Below are positions 45,798-55,000 of a stretch of 64,000 bases of DNA, piece after piece. Origin of the DNA: Desulfosporosinus youngiae DSM 17734 (GTDB taxonomy: Bacteria > Bacillota > Desulfitobacteriia > Desulfitobacteriales > Desulfitobacteriaceae); assembly GCF_000244895.1 (NCBI RefSeq), contig NZ_CM001441.1, positions 5,557,417 through 5,621,416 of the forward strand. The letters run 5' to 3'. Made by a program: the position numbers and the translations under genes. The stretch's first letter is position 1. The number at the start of each line of letters is the position of its first letter. The notes beneath the pieces were generated by a model, which worked only from the letters and a program-made list of their open reading frames with translations, was not told the DNA's origin and ran no database searches.

Positions 45798-48585
45798 TTT
45801 GCATTTCTATAAATGCTTCAATATACTCCCCTCCAAAAAATTTGATTCCCTCGTCAAGCAGGAGTAATAAATTCAAAAGAAAATATGAATCTTTTTTTCG
45901 AATGGTACTATATTGAGTAGTTTCAATTGAATTAATTAAACGATCAAATTCTCCACTAAGTTCAATAAATAAGTAATTTTTCGGAATAATGTTGGGGCAT
46001 GAATAACACGAGTTTAATCGCGGGTATTCACAAATAGGGTGCGTTATGCACTGGGCGTTTTCGGTTTTTGAAGGCATTTCGCCCTTAAAAATTTTTATTA
46101 TAATTTCTATTAGAGATTCCTTGCTCAATTTTGCCAATCTTGTCATAACAGAATTTCGCTTTTGCTTAATTTTTAAAAGAAATTGCGCCCACTTTTCAGC
46201 CTGGTTAGGGCTGCCTAATTGATTCCGAAGGGTAACAATCGCTTCGGTTTTTTCCTCCATTGTTCGGGTAACATCAACTTTTTCGCTTGCCAATAAAATT
46301 AAATAATTGTAGAGCCATCCGAAATGCCCTCGCCGGAATAGGTTTGAGGAAACTTGATTTAAGCTCCCATCCCTATTTGTTGCTTGAACATAAATGGCTG
46401 TAGTTTCCGCCCTATTGTGGGACCTTATCCTTTGAGTAAGTTCCAGAGCCACATCAGAATCATTGCCGTCCTCATCACCTATGCTATAAAAAAAGTAAGT
46501 TAACGTGCTGTTGTTAAACTTCAGACTTTTAAAGGGCTCAAGGGATGAATTGAATTTAAAAAATTCTTGGTGACGATTTTTCCCCGAGGTAGCCACAGTT
46601 TTTCTTTCTCCATAAATAAATGATTCAAGGAGAAACGATTGAGCCTCCTTTTGCCTATGTAATTCTGAAATGATCAATGCTGTAGACAATGGCTCAACCA
46701 GTTCCGGCTCAACTAAAAATGTAACAAACGTGGTCGTTTTACTTGTTCTGATTGAACGAAAATGCAGATACAATTGATTAATAACCTTTTGGCATTGCGT
46801 AATTGATAAGACATTGGCTTTAAACCAGTCAAAAGAATCAACCTGAATAGAGGAGATATCGATTTTCGGCATATTAAAAACAATGTCGGTAGCTCTCCAT
46901 GCGTCCGTAAGGTGCATTATTGTATATGCCCACATATTTGCGTAATATTGATTGTTAATCGCATTAGGCAAATGTAACATTAGATCTTTAACGTACCTGT
47001 AAAATGAATAAAAAGCTTCAGGAGAGTAAATTTCCTTTTCCCTTTTAGTTTTTTTTGATTTAAAAACAACATATTTTTTCGGAATCGACAGACCTTGGAC
47101 TGTGTAGCAATATTCATAGAAATGAATAAAGATACGCCTTTTATGATCGCTTGTCATTTTATTGTATATAATAGAATCAATAAAACTGACATCTAACTCG
47201 TACAGATTTTTACTAAAAGTCCCTAATATCTCGAATACAGACTGGTAGTAACCAAAAAAGCTTTGGACATGACTCGGATTGCCTCTTAATTTGCCTAATT
47301 TAATTTTACAGAACTCTACAAATAAATCCTGCGTTTTTCTCAAATTAAAGGGCAAAGGGAAAGCCGATATAAAGCGTAAAAGTTCTTCCAACGCATCTTT
47401 GTTCGTATAAATTATGCCCTTTTTATGATACTGTTGTTTAGGCCTCGAAGCGATAAATTCATCTGCTTCTTCAATCGGTATACAATACAACCCTTTAACC
47501 TTTTGGGCATTTGTAAACAACTGTTTATTTTTAACTTTTATCCTTAGCGTTTGCAATGACAATCCGGTCTTATCGGCTATAGTCTTAAGATTTATTGTAT
47601 TGGAAGGCATGAGAATTGCTTTTTTGTGTTTTATCAAAGAAATTCGGCTTTGGGGTTTATAATCCACGATTGATTCCATCGGAATCATCCATTTGGTTTG
47701 CTTTGTATTAAACGGAACTTTAATAGCACCCTTGATTATTCCAGAGTTTATTTTTTGGGATAACGTGCCTTTACTGATTTTTAATAATTCTGCAGCCTTG
47801 CTGGTATCTACATAGTTTTCAAGCCCTAGATATTCGGTAAAGGCCGGTTTGCCTTTATCATGTTTTATAACGTCATAAATTAGGGGTAAATCCTTAATAT
47901 TTATATAAGGGGTTCCCATATGTAAGATGTACGGTATTTTCGTTTTCCAATATTGAAAATTGAAGTCGAGATTCAATTTTTCCTTAACCTGGTTTATCCT
48001 TAAGTATTCATTTGGATTATAATCATCGATATAACCGATGCTTTGTTTAATATCCTCAATTGAGTCGGATTTAAATAGATATTTGTCCTTGTACAGATGG
48101 TAACTTACAAGTAATCCGCTTTTAATTAATCTTAAAATTTTTTCTGGACTCAAATTTAGCATGCTGCTTAATTGCTTAACGCTAATATAATCCTCCTCAT
48201 TAACGTAGCCACTTAACTTCTTTATCTCATTAATCGAACTAAGTGGGATGTAAACCTTTTTGCCGAATTGTACACTGGTTTTAACCCATCCCCTTTTAAT
48301 CCAATTCAAATAAGTTTCGTGGCTAATTTTAAATAAACCAAGAAATTCAGTTAGCCCCATGTACTCGTCAGTATTTATATGTCCGATATTCCTCTTTATC
48401 AATGGAATAGATTCCTGTGAGATTAGGACTTTATTACCGATTTTAATCAAAGGAACTTTTCCTTCTGCTATCCATCTGATGATAGTGCCATAGGTGACAT
48501 TCAAAACTCTTGCGAGTTCAGCTTTTGTCAGAAATTCCGGTTTAGATTGCAATGTTTCATTGCTCCTTTTGTTGGCGTTTTTCAA
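45748..48585 (-). CDS. Giant recombinase-like protein with six excisionase-type HTH modules
   Basis: A 945-residue protein. The first 380 residues hold six excisionase/MerR-like modules at about 17-60, 75-120, 132-178, 192-236, 257-306 and 328-378; the first reads LTKAELARVLNVTYGTIIRW, the second LGLFKISHETYLNWIKRG, the fifth AAELLKISKGTLSQKINSG. Residues 400-800 resemble a tyrosine recombinase: DAWRATDIV offers the first arginine and SHNRAETTAIYV the final motif; I cannot place the central H-x-x-R. A Cys cluster (CITHPICEYPRLNSCYSCP) follows. It overlaps its neighbours by 29 and 50 bases. Role: second recombinase with built-in DNA-bending function, inferred. Confidence 0.75.
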   Translation of the reverse strand: MKNANKRSNETLQSKPEFLTKAELARVLNVTYGTIIRWIAEGKVPLIKIGNKVLISQESIPLIKRNIGHINTDEYMGLTEFLGLFKISHETYLNWIKRGWVKTSVQFGKKVYIPLSSINEIKKLSGYVNEEDYISVKQLSSMLNLSPEKILRLIKSGLLVSYHLYKDKYLFKSDSIEDIKQSIGYIDDYNPNEYLRINQVKEKLNLDFNFQYWKTKIPYILHMGTPYINIKDLPLIYDVIKHDKGKPAFTEYLGLENYVDTSKAAELLKISKGTLSQKINSGIIKGAIKVPFNTKQTKWMIPMESIVDYKPQSRISLIKHKKAILMPSNTINLKTIADKTGLSLQTLRIKVKNKQLFTNAQKVKGLYCIPIEEADEFIASRPKQQYHKKGIIYTNKDALEELLRFISAFPLPFNLRKTQDLFVEFCKIKLGKLRGNPSHVQSFFGYYQSVFEILGTFSKNLYELDVSFIDSIIYNKMTSDHKRRIFIHFYEYCYTVQGLSIPKKYVVFKSKKTKREKEIYSPEAFYSFYRYVKDLMLHLPNAINNQYYANMWAYTIMHLTDAWRATDIVFNMPKIDISSIQVDSFDWFKANVLSITQCQKVINQLYLHFRSIRTSKTTTFVTFLVEPELVEPLSTALIISELHRQKEAQSFLLESFIYGERKTVATSGKNRHQEFFKFNSSLEPFKSLKFNNSTLTYFFYSIGDEDGNDSDVALELTQRIRSHNRAETTAIYVQATNRDGSLNQVSSNLFRRGHFGWLYNYLILLASEKVDVTRTMEEKTEAIVTLRNQLGSPNQAEKWAQFLLKIKQKRNSVMTRLAKLSKESLIEIIIKIFKGEMPSKTENAQCITHPICEYPRLNSCYSCPNIIPKNYLFIELSGEFDRLINSIETTQYSTIRKKDSYFLLNLLLLLDEGIKFFGGEYIEAFIEMQNVRNKLSELADKIYIE

Positions 48586-49807
48586 TTAGCTTTGGAATAT
48601 ATACTTCATGCATATTGTTGAATTTCTGTTCAAGTTTTTTTCGCAAACGTTCAGTCCTTGCCATATAGGAAAGGGAAGAGACGAGGCTTTTATCTCCACG
48701 TGGAAAAGCAATATCGTATGGATTTTCTGCTACCTCTGCTAACATATTTGTAAAAGTTCCTCTACCAATATGGGTGGACCAACTCATCATGCTCAAATGG
48801 TGTGCAAGTATCTTATCCTCGCTGTCGCCGTATGTCTTCAAGAATTCAATATAACATTTTTTTAACTTATCGAAGTATTGACGGTAACTCCGTCCAGACA
48901 TTGCTTTCCCATCCCTATTTACAAAAAGGGCATTGGTATTATCCGTTGCTTTAAATAATTCAACATGATCATGGAATAAAGATTCGCCCCAGTCCTTGAT
49001 CTGAAAAATTCTTTGATTTCTGGGCCGTTTAACATAACTGCTGCCTGCACTATCCTTAAGATCAGAACGGAAGTTTTGGTCCTTAATTTCAAAGAGAAAA
49101 TCCCCGTTGGCTACTCGTTTTTTCACTTGAGTCCGTTTTAAATTAACCACTTCTCCCACTCGAAGTCCGCCGAATAATTGCATATAAACCCCTAGTGCAA
49201 TAGGCATTGCTTCCAGAATCGCAATTTCTAATAGGAGAGGGATGTATTTAACTGGGAATGCATGCTCTACATTTGGTGGTCTCCTTTCTGGGTATATCAC
49301 CTGGAAAGGAGACTCGTAGTAGATTGAGCCATGTGTTGATTCCTTTTTGACAAAGCTACTCTTATCAATGCTGGCAATAACACCTTTATCGACTAACCAA
49401 AGGTAGAAATAAGTGAGTGTCCTTTCGCTGTCTTTTACGGTTCCTATGGAATGTCCCGCAGAAGTAAGTGTATTAAGGTATTTATTCCCGTCTGTCAATT
49501 TCAAATCAGACATTGAATGTATCCTCATACTATGCTTGTTAACCATTAAGAAATTAAGGAATTTCGCGATGTTTAACGCATGTTTTTTTTGAGTGTTAAA
49601 CTTCCTTGACTGCCAGTTATGTAAAATGAAATCTGTTACCGGATGGATGATATGAGTATCCGTATTAAGCTTTTTTAATCCGATCACCGCGAACTGCTTT
49701 TTAATAACTTTCCCGTCGCTTAATTTACGCCAATCAATCCATACAGGAATCATAATAAATTTATATTTTTGAAGAGTTCCTTTTTTTGATGTATACGAAT
49801 TGACCAT
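48557..49807 (-). CDS. Tyrosine recombinase (TnpA-like)
   Basis: A 416-residue phage-integrase-family protein, first gene of the block. An N-terminal SAM-like core-binding domain (NIAKFLNFLMVNKHSMRIHS, then YLNTLTSAGHSIGTVKD) precedes the catalytic domain: Arg in FGGLRVGEVVNLKR, a Lys-bearing strand, H-x-x-R in STHIGRGTFTNML and the probable nucleophile Tyr in SLSYMARTERLR. GGAGGACAAATGG precedes the start. It is next to the right-end sites of the element, where integrases are usually found. Confidence 0.85.
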   Translation of the reverse strand: MVNSYTSKKGTLQKYKFIMIPVWIDWRKLSDGKVIKKQFAVIGLKKLNTDTHIIHPVTDFILHNWQSRKFNTQKKHALNIAKFLNFLMVNKHSMRIHSMSDLKLTDGNKYLNTLTSAGHSIGTVKDSERTLTYFYLWLVDKGVIASIDKSSFVKKESTHGSIYYESPFQVIYPERRPPNVEHAFPVKYIPLLLEIAILEAMPIALGVYMQLFGGLRVGEVVNLKRTQVKKRVANGDFLFEIKDQNFRSDLKDSAGSSYVKRPRNQRIFQIKDWGESLFHDHVELFKATDNTNALFVNRDGKAMSGRSYRQYFDKLKKCYIEFLKTYGDSEDKILAHHLSMMSWSTHIGRGTFTNMLAEVAENPYDIAFPRGDKSLVSSLSYMARTERLRKKLEQKFNNMHEVYIPKLIEKRQQKEQ

Positions 49808-49825
49808 TTGTCCTCCAAAAGAGAT

Positions 49826-49998
49826 TAATGTACAATATTGTGAAGATATTAATAAGCTGATACACTATGTTTTCCATAATATCAGCTTATTGATTTTTGT
49901 ACAATGATCTTTTGAGAAAAGCATCTCGTTTCCTTTATGCATCGAATATGTAAATATAATTCTGTACAAGAAAAGTAATGTACAATATTATGGAGATA
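49826..49998. promoter_or_regulatory. Right-end recombinase-site region of the element
   Basis: A 23-base word beginning TAATGTACAATATT occurs at 49826-49848 and again, with two changes, at 49976-49998, exactly 150 bases apart. TGTACAA also occurs at 49898 and 49963. A 12-bp inverted repeat, AATAAGCTGATA (49851-49862) and TATCAGCTTATT (49880-49891), lies between. The pattern fits arm sites around the core junction; it also contains the promoter region of the recombinase operon. Confidence 0.65.
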
Positions 49999-50005
49999 GC
50001 TAAAA
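49998..50005 (+). repeat. Right copy of the 8-bp junction repeat
   Basis: AGCTAAAA, identical to 37511-37518. It is directly followed by TTAGATGGGATCCGC, the continuation of ligase motif I. Confidence 0.8.
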
Positions 50006-50781
50006 TTAGATGGGATCCGCTTTCTCTATTCTACAATGGATGGATTACATTTTTATACCCGCCACGGAAACGAAGGAACAACACGTTTTCCCGAACTTAT
50101 CACCAGCCAAATTCCTAAAGGCACGATCCTCGACGGTGAGATCATTATCGAAGATGATGACGGTAAACCCGATTTTGAGGAACTAATGAGGAGGTTTCAA
50201 GTTAGTAGCCTACGGCGAATCCCCAGTATTTCCAAGACTAAGCCCGTGACCTACTGTGTGTTTGATGTGGTTTATTATCATGGTGAACGTGTTAGCCACT
50301 TACCACTGCTAGAGCATAAGGAAATCCTTAATATGAGGTACTTCCAGAACTACCAAGGATAACTAAGGTTCCCTCGATTGTGGGTAATGGCAAGGCGCTG
50401 TTCGATTTAGTTAAACAGCAGCAACTTGAGGGCATAGTCCTGAAGAAGAAAGATTCCAAGTATGAGCTTGGGAAAAGATCTTCCAATTGGCTAAAGGTAG
50501 TTAATTATCAGTATACAACTGTAGAAATTGCTGGGTTTAGGAAGTCTGAGTTTGGTTGGGTAATACAATTCCCCGATGGCAAACCCGCTGGGATTATGGA
50601 GCTTGTTCCGGCAAATGCTCGAAAGACGGTTTACGGGGTTGCTAAGATGGTTGGTAAAGACGCCGGGGATTTTGTTATGTTTCCTCAAGCTAGTCGGGGC
50701 CTAATGTGCAAGGTTAAGTATCGCTCCCTGACCAAGGCGGGATATTTGAGATTGCCTTCGTTTGTTGAGTTTGCTAGTTGA
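50006..50781 (+). pseudogene. ATP-dependent DNA ligase (LigD-type), 3' fragment with a frameshift
   Basis: Continues the fragment at 37444-37518: LDGIRFLYSTMDGLHFYTRH, then the adenylation motifs ILDGEIIIEDDDG, CVFDVVYYHGE and LEGIVLKKKDSKY, and the OB domain (RSSNWLKVVNYQYTTVEIAG, then LMCKVKYRSLTKAGYLRLP). A one-base shift near 50331 separates LEHKEILN from VLPELPRITKVPSIVG. Rejoined and corrected, the enzyme would be about 283 residues, a stand-alone ligase of the Ku-linked repair type. As it stands the gene is broken twice. Confidence 0.85.
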
Positions 50782-50797
50782 TGTGTTAAACAGAAAG

Positions 50798-50828
50798 AGG
50801 CCCATCGTTATGCCTGGGCCTTTATTTT
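50798..50828 (+). terminator. Intrinsic terminator of the ligase gene
   Basis: AGGCCCA (50798-50804) and TGGGCCT (50815-50821) pair, followed by TTATTTT. It is 17 bases after the ligase stop. The remaining 300 bases to 51125 hold no gene. Confidence 0.8.
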
Positions 50829-51125
50829 ACGTTTATTTTTATTACCGTCTTGAACTTTGCCACTAAGATCATGATAATTTATTGGGTTTTAGCGATAAAC
50901 TATCTACTGAAGCACCTTTCCATTATCGTTAAACATAAAAATTAACTAGAGAAATAATATGGAAAGCCCCTTCAGTGGCTCAGCATGAAATAATACAGTT
51001 TTATGCTGTCATGGGGTATCAATTTCACCTTTCTCTCCGGGATATTACCCCTTTAATCAAGCATAATTAGATTAGACGTTCATCTTGCGAAGCATGTCCA
51101 TCTGAGCAAATTCCCTTTCAACAAA

Positions 51126-51749
51126 CTAATCAATAAAAGTATCCCTAGCGACGTTTCCTATAACATTGGTTGATGATAAATCCATGGCTCCCCCAATAAT
51201 TCCACCGACAAGAGGTACTGCCTTACCCAAGTTAATTATACCCTTTGTGCCAAATTTAGTTACCAATCTAAATCCCACTGCTTGATTAATCTTAAGAATT
51301 ACTTGTCCTGATATTTTTTCAATAGCTGATTTAGCTAACTTAGTACCTATGCTAATACCAACTTCCTTCAAAATGTCTTTACCCGCATTTCCTAGCAAAC
51401 AAATATAGACAAGAGATTTAACCCTATCATCTTTTATGTCATACCCTCCCATATATGCAATCGCTGCAATCATTCTGATCTGTACGTACATAACGCTAGA
51501 AATATTCGCTGGTATAGCGACAGGCAACGCGATTATCCCCCCGAGGCCAGATATAAAACCAGATGTTGCACATTTAGAATTTTGCCACCGGATTAATGAA
51601 TTAACCTTACTTTTTAGTGAGCCGCTTCTATTCAAATAATCCTCGGCAAGTTCTTGAGCCGAATCTAATCCAGGAACTCCATTTATAGATTTATCATAAG
51701 CCCAATCGAGGACTTGTAACATTTTCCCTTGCGAAATCTCTTGACTCAT
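51126..51749 (-). CDS. EcsC-family protein
   Basis: A 207-residue protein of the EcsC domain family. It shows the family block AQELAEDYLNRSGSLKSKVNSLIRWQ, a glycine-rich hydrophobic stretch (SGFISGLGGIIALPVAIPANISSVMYVQIRMIAAIAYMGGYD) and a Gly/Pro-rich end (GKAVPLVGGIIGGAMD). One or two hydrophobic segments may insert into the membrane. EcsC partners ABC transporters in Bacillus but isolated members have no known role; some are near phage-defence genes. It follows the YdbC gene by 19 bases. Confidence 0.8.
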   Translation of the reverse strand: MSQEISQGKMLQVLDWAYDKSINGVPGLDSAQELAEDYLNRSGSLKSKVNSLIRWQNSKCATSGFISGLGGIIALPVAIPANISSVMYVQIRMIAAIAYMGGYDIKDDRVKSLVYICLLGNAGKDILKEVGISIGTKLAKSAIEKISGQVILKINQAVGFRLVTKFGTKGIINLGKAVPLVGGIIGGAMDLSSTNVIGNVARDTFID

Positions 51750-51768
51750 ATCTTCCCCTCCATCTCAA

Positions 51769-51990
51769 CTACCAGTTGAGTCCTTCCAAAACTTCTCTCA
51801 AGTTCTCTAGTTCCTCTTTAGTAAGAGTAACACCCTTCCCCATCTTCGTATGATCTGGGGACCACTCCCTAATATCATACTTAGGCTCCTTATCATTCCA
51901 GCTTATAAGATTAAGTTCTTTCTTCCAGCCTTTTGCTGATTCTGAAAGGGCACCGATAGTTTCTTTTATCTCGAATTTGATATCAGCCAT
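51769..51990 (-). CDS. ydbC: PC4/YdbC-family single-stranded DNA-binding protein
   Basis: A 73-residue protein matching the bacterial YdbC/PC4 family: MADIKFEIKETIGALSESAK, then GWKKELNLISWNDKEPKYDI and REWSPDHTKMGKGVTLTKEE. Lactococcal YdbC binds single-stranded nucleic acid as a dimer like eukaryotic PC4. Full length. AGGAGGAAAAGTAC precedes the ATG. It may form a small operon with the EcsC gene. Confidence 0.88.
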   Translation of the reverse strand: MADIKFEIKETIGALSESAKGWKKELNLISWNDKEPKYDIREWSPDHTKMGKGVTLTKEELENLREVLEGLNW

Positions 51991-52064
51991 GTACTTTTCC
52001 TCCTAAGGATGTAGTTAATCCTTCTTCCTCAGCCTTCTGCACACCTATAAATTGGTTAACTTTT

Positions 52065-55000
52065 CTAACCAACTATCTTTATCGCATTATCTTTAATGCT
52101 TGTAACTAACTCCACCAACCGCTTTTGTTTGGATCCATCGAACAGCTTGATGAGACTCTGGGGTTTATCAAAGGGTGGCTTCATCAGTTCGGAGACATTC
52201 TCAATATAGCCGTTCTTCACAATGTAATCGATAACCTTTTTGACAAAAGCAATTTGAGCGCGACTGAGAGACTGGTCATTGATAAATTCTGAGAACACTA
52301 CAACGGCAGCTTCATACTCCATCTTAGCAATTTTACGCACTAGCAAGCCAAATGGGGTATCCTTAAATTCTCTCTTATAATCCTCTGCTGTGCCGAGTTC
52401 CCCCGTGAAGATATGTTCCAAGCTCTTGTAATCCTTAGTATTTAAGGGCATATTATTTCGCAACTTATGAATTGCTATGTGGTCTTGGTTTTGCTCAATG
52501 TAGCGGTTTACCTTCAGTTTATAATCCTCAAAGTCATAGGCTTGGTATATGGCCTCTCCTTCTTTGACTTCGAGAATATCATCCGCAAGATTCGTATAGA
52601 TTGGTTTCCTGCCTTCATCAACCAAAAACTTAATTAGACTACGCAGTTCCACCCGGACCTTCTCAAAGTTCAAGATATCCGAAGTCTGCCAAAAATCATC
52701 AGTGGCGATGGCACTAATGAGTTCTAGCTTTTCTTTAACTTGGGGAATACTTGCCCGTTGGGCAAGGCCGGCACAAACCTTTAGGAGTTGCTTTTGACCC
52801 TTCTTAAACTGAGGCATGCCCTCTATCTGAGCAATCATTAAGCCGTACATAAAATTGTCAAAACGTTTAGCATACTCATCTGTGTCTTCCATATAAACAA
52901 TCGGGGCAAGGTACTTGATTAAGTTGCTTTTATCCACTTCCGATAAGCAGACAAAAGCCTCCGCATGTTTATACATTTCAATATATTGGAGTTGCATTTT
53001 TACGGCTACCAGTTCAGTATTTAACGCCTTAATCTGTAGTAAGACTGTTTCAATTAAGCCTGTTCGAATTACTTGGTAAGGCTCATCGCTAAAAGCTGAA
53101 TGCTGGAGGTGATGAATCATGCGCACCCGCTTGGCGAAGATTGCCTCAGTCAGGCTCTGAGTCTCGTTACCAAGCAGCCCCTCTTTATGTTGACGGAAGA
53201 ACTCGAAGTTTCCGAGATAATCAAATATGAGGAAGTGGGTTTTATCCTGGCCATCACCAAATAAATTACGGCAAAGCCTTGTTCCACGACCAATCATCTG
53301 CCAAAACTTTGTTTTGGAGCGGACCTTCTTGAAGAAGACTAAATTAACAAGTTCAGGTACATCAATACCTGTGTCCAGCATATCAACGGACACAGCAATA
53401 TGAGGCTCCTTCTCAGCAACCTTAAAATCATCAATAAGTGTTTGGGCATAGCTATCATCACAAACAACTCGCTTGGCAAAGCTGCCATGATAGTGAGGAT
53501 AAAGTTTATCGAACCGATCGATTATATATTGTGCGTGCTTTTTATTTTGGGCGAAGATGATGGTCTTACCCAGCCTATCGCTACCTGCTACCTTAATGCC
53601 CTTAGTCATTAAGTCTTCTAACACCATATCCACTGTGGCCTGGTTAAAAATGAAGTTGTTTAGTTCAGGAGATGGGATGAACTCAGGCATTGCACCGTCT
53701 TCATCAGTAAAATCTTCTTCATATCGGGCTTTATCTTCTTCTGAGAGTTCATCATAGACAATGCCCTTATCTAAGAACTTTGTCCTTACTTCAATATTAT
53801 AGTAAGGTACTAAAACGTGGTCTTTATCCACGGCAGTTTCATAATCATAGGCGTAAGTGGGCACACCACTTTGCATCTCAAAGAAGTCATAGGTATTTCT
53901 ATCAACCTCTGTCTTTGGGGTTGCTGTTAAGCCAACCAGTAAACCGTCGAAATACTCAAAGATTGTCCGGTACTTTTTAAAGATACTTCTGTGTGCCTCA
54001 TCGATCACAATCAAATCAAAATGGGCAGGCGTAAATAGTCGTTGACCGCTCTCACTCTTAGCCGTGTCAATTGAGTTAAGCATTGTAGGATAGGTTGAAA
54101 AAACTATTCTGGCAGTCTTATCATCCTTATTGCTTAAAAGATTACAGAGGGACATATCTGGTAGATAATTCTTGAAGTCGTCCTTTGCTTGCTTAACTAA
54201 GGCGGTTCTGTCAGCTAAAAATAGGGTGTTGGTGACATATCCACCTCGTGACAAAACATCGGTTAAACTAGATGCCGTTCTTGTCTTCCCTGTGCCTGTG
54301 GCCATAACAAGCAAGGCTTTTCTGTGACCAGTATCAATATTCTCGCAGATCGCACGGATGGCTTCCTTTTGGTAGTAGCGATCGGTAATTTTATCATCAA
54401 TGGGAATTTCATTTAAAACTTTACGCTCACTGCGGCGGTTCATTAGCTTTTCAAGATCAGCTTTGGAGAACACACCGCTTACTTTGCGCTGTGGGGAGGT
54501 TACATCGTCCCAGAGATAGGTTTCAAAGCCATTGGTAGTAAACATCATGGGGCGTCTGCCAGTCATTTTCTCTAAGCCGTCAGCATAGAGCTTTGCTTGC
54601 TGAGTACCTTTCCTCGGGTCTTTTGAGGTGTGCTTAGCTTCGATTATTGCTAAGGGACGTCCGTCTTTACCGTAAAGGACATAATCGGCATAGCCCTTTC
54701 CTTTATTATTAGGCATACCGTAAAGCTCTACTTCTTCCCGCACATCGTCGCCGAATACCCAACCAAGGAGTTTTAAGTCCACATCGATATATTTTTTGCG
54801 AGTAAGGAATTCAGAAATATCCCTAGGCGTGAAGTGGCGCTCTTCCTTATGTTGCTCTTTATCAGCCGTAAGACGGTCACTCATGGCCGCAATCTTAGCA
54901 CGAAGAGCCTCAATTTCAGAATCCTTTTGCTCAATTAGACTATCTTTTTCTTTGATCTTAGCTTCGTCAAGAATGACCTTTTCCGCCGGAATATTTGTTT

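Larger units (their letters stand above)
37511..50005. mobile_element. Integrated Tn554-like element, about 12.5 kb, inside a DNA ligase gene
   Basis: The borders are defined by the split ligase gene, the 8-bp repeat AGCTAAAA and inverted end words: TATCTCCATAA at 37520-37530 and its complement TTATGGAGATA at 49988-49998. Inside are a small membrane ORF, an RHH/replisome-type gene, a gerA-B-C operon, an ORF remnant and a four-gene block with three tyrosine-recombinase-type proteins, the layout of Tn554-like elements. Several TGTACA words cluster near both ends and could be recombinase arm sites. Excision by core recombination would restore the reading frame exactly at the junction. The family assignment is inferred from gene layout. 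Confidence 0.8.
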
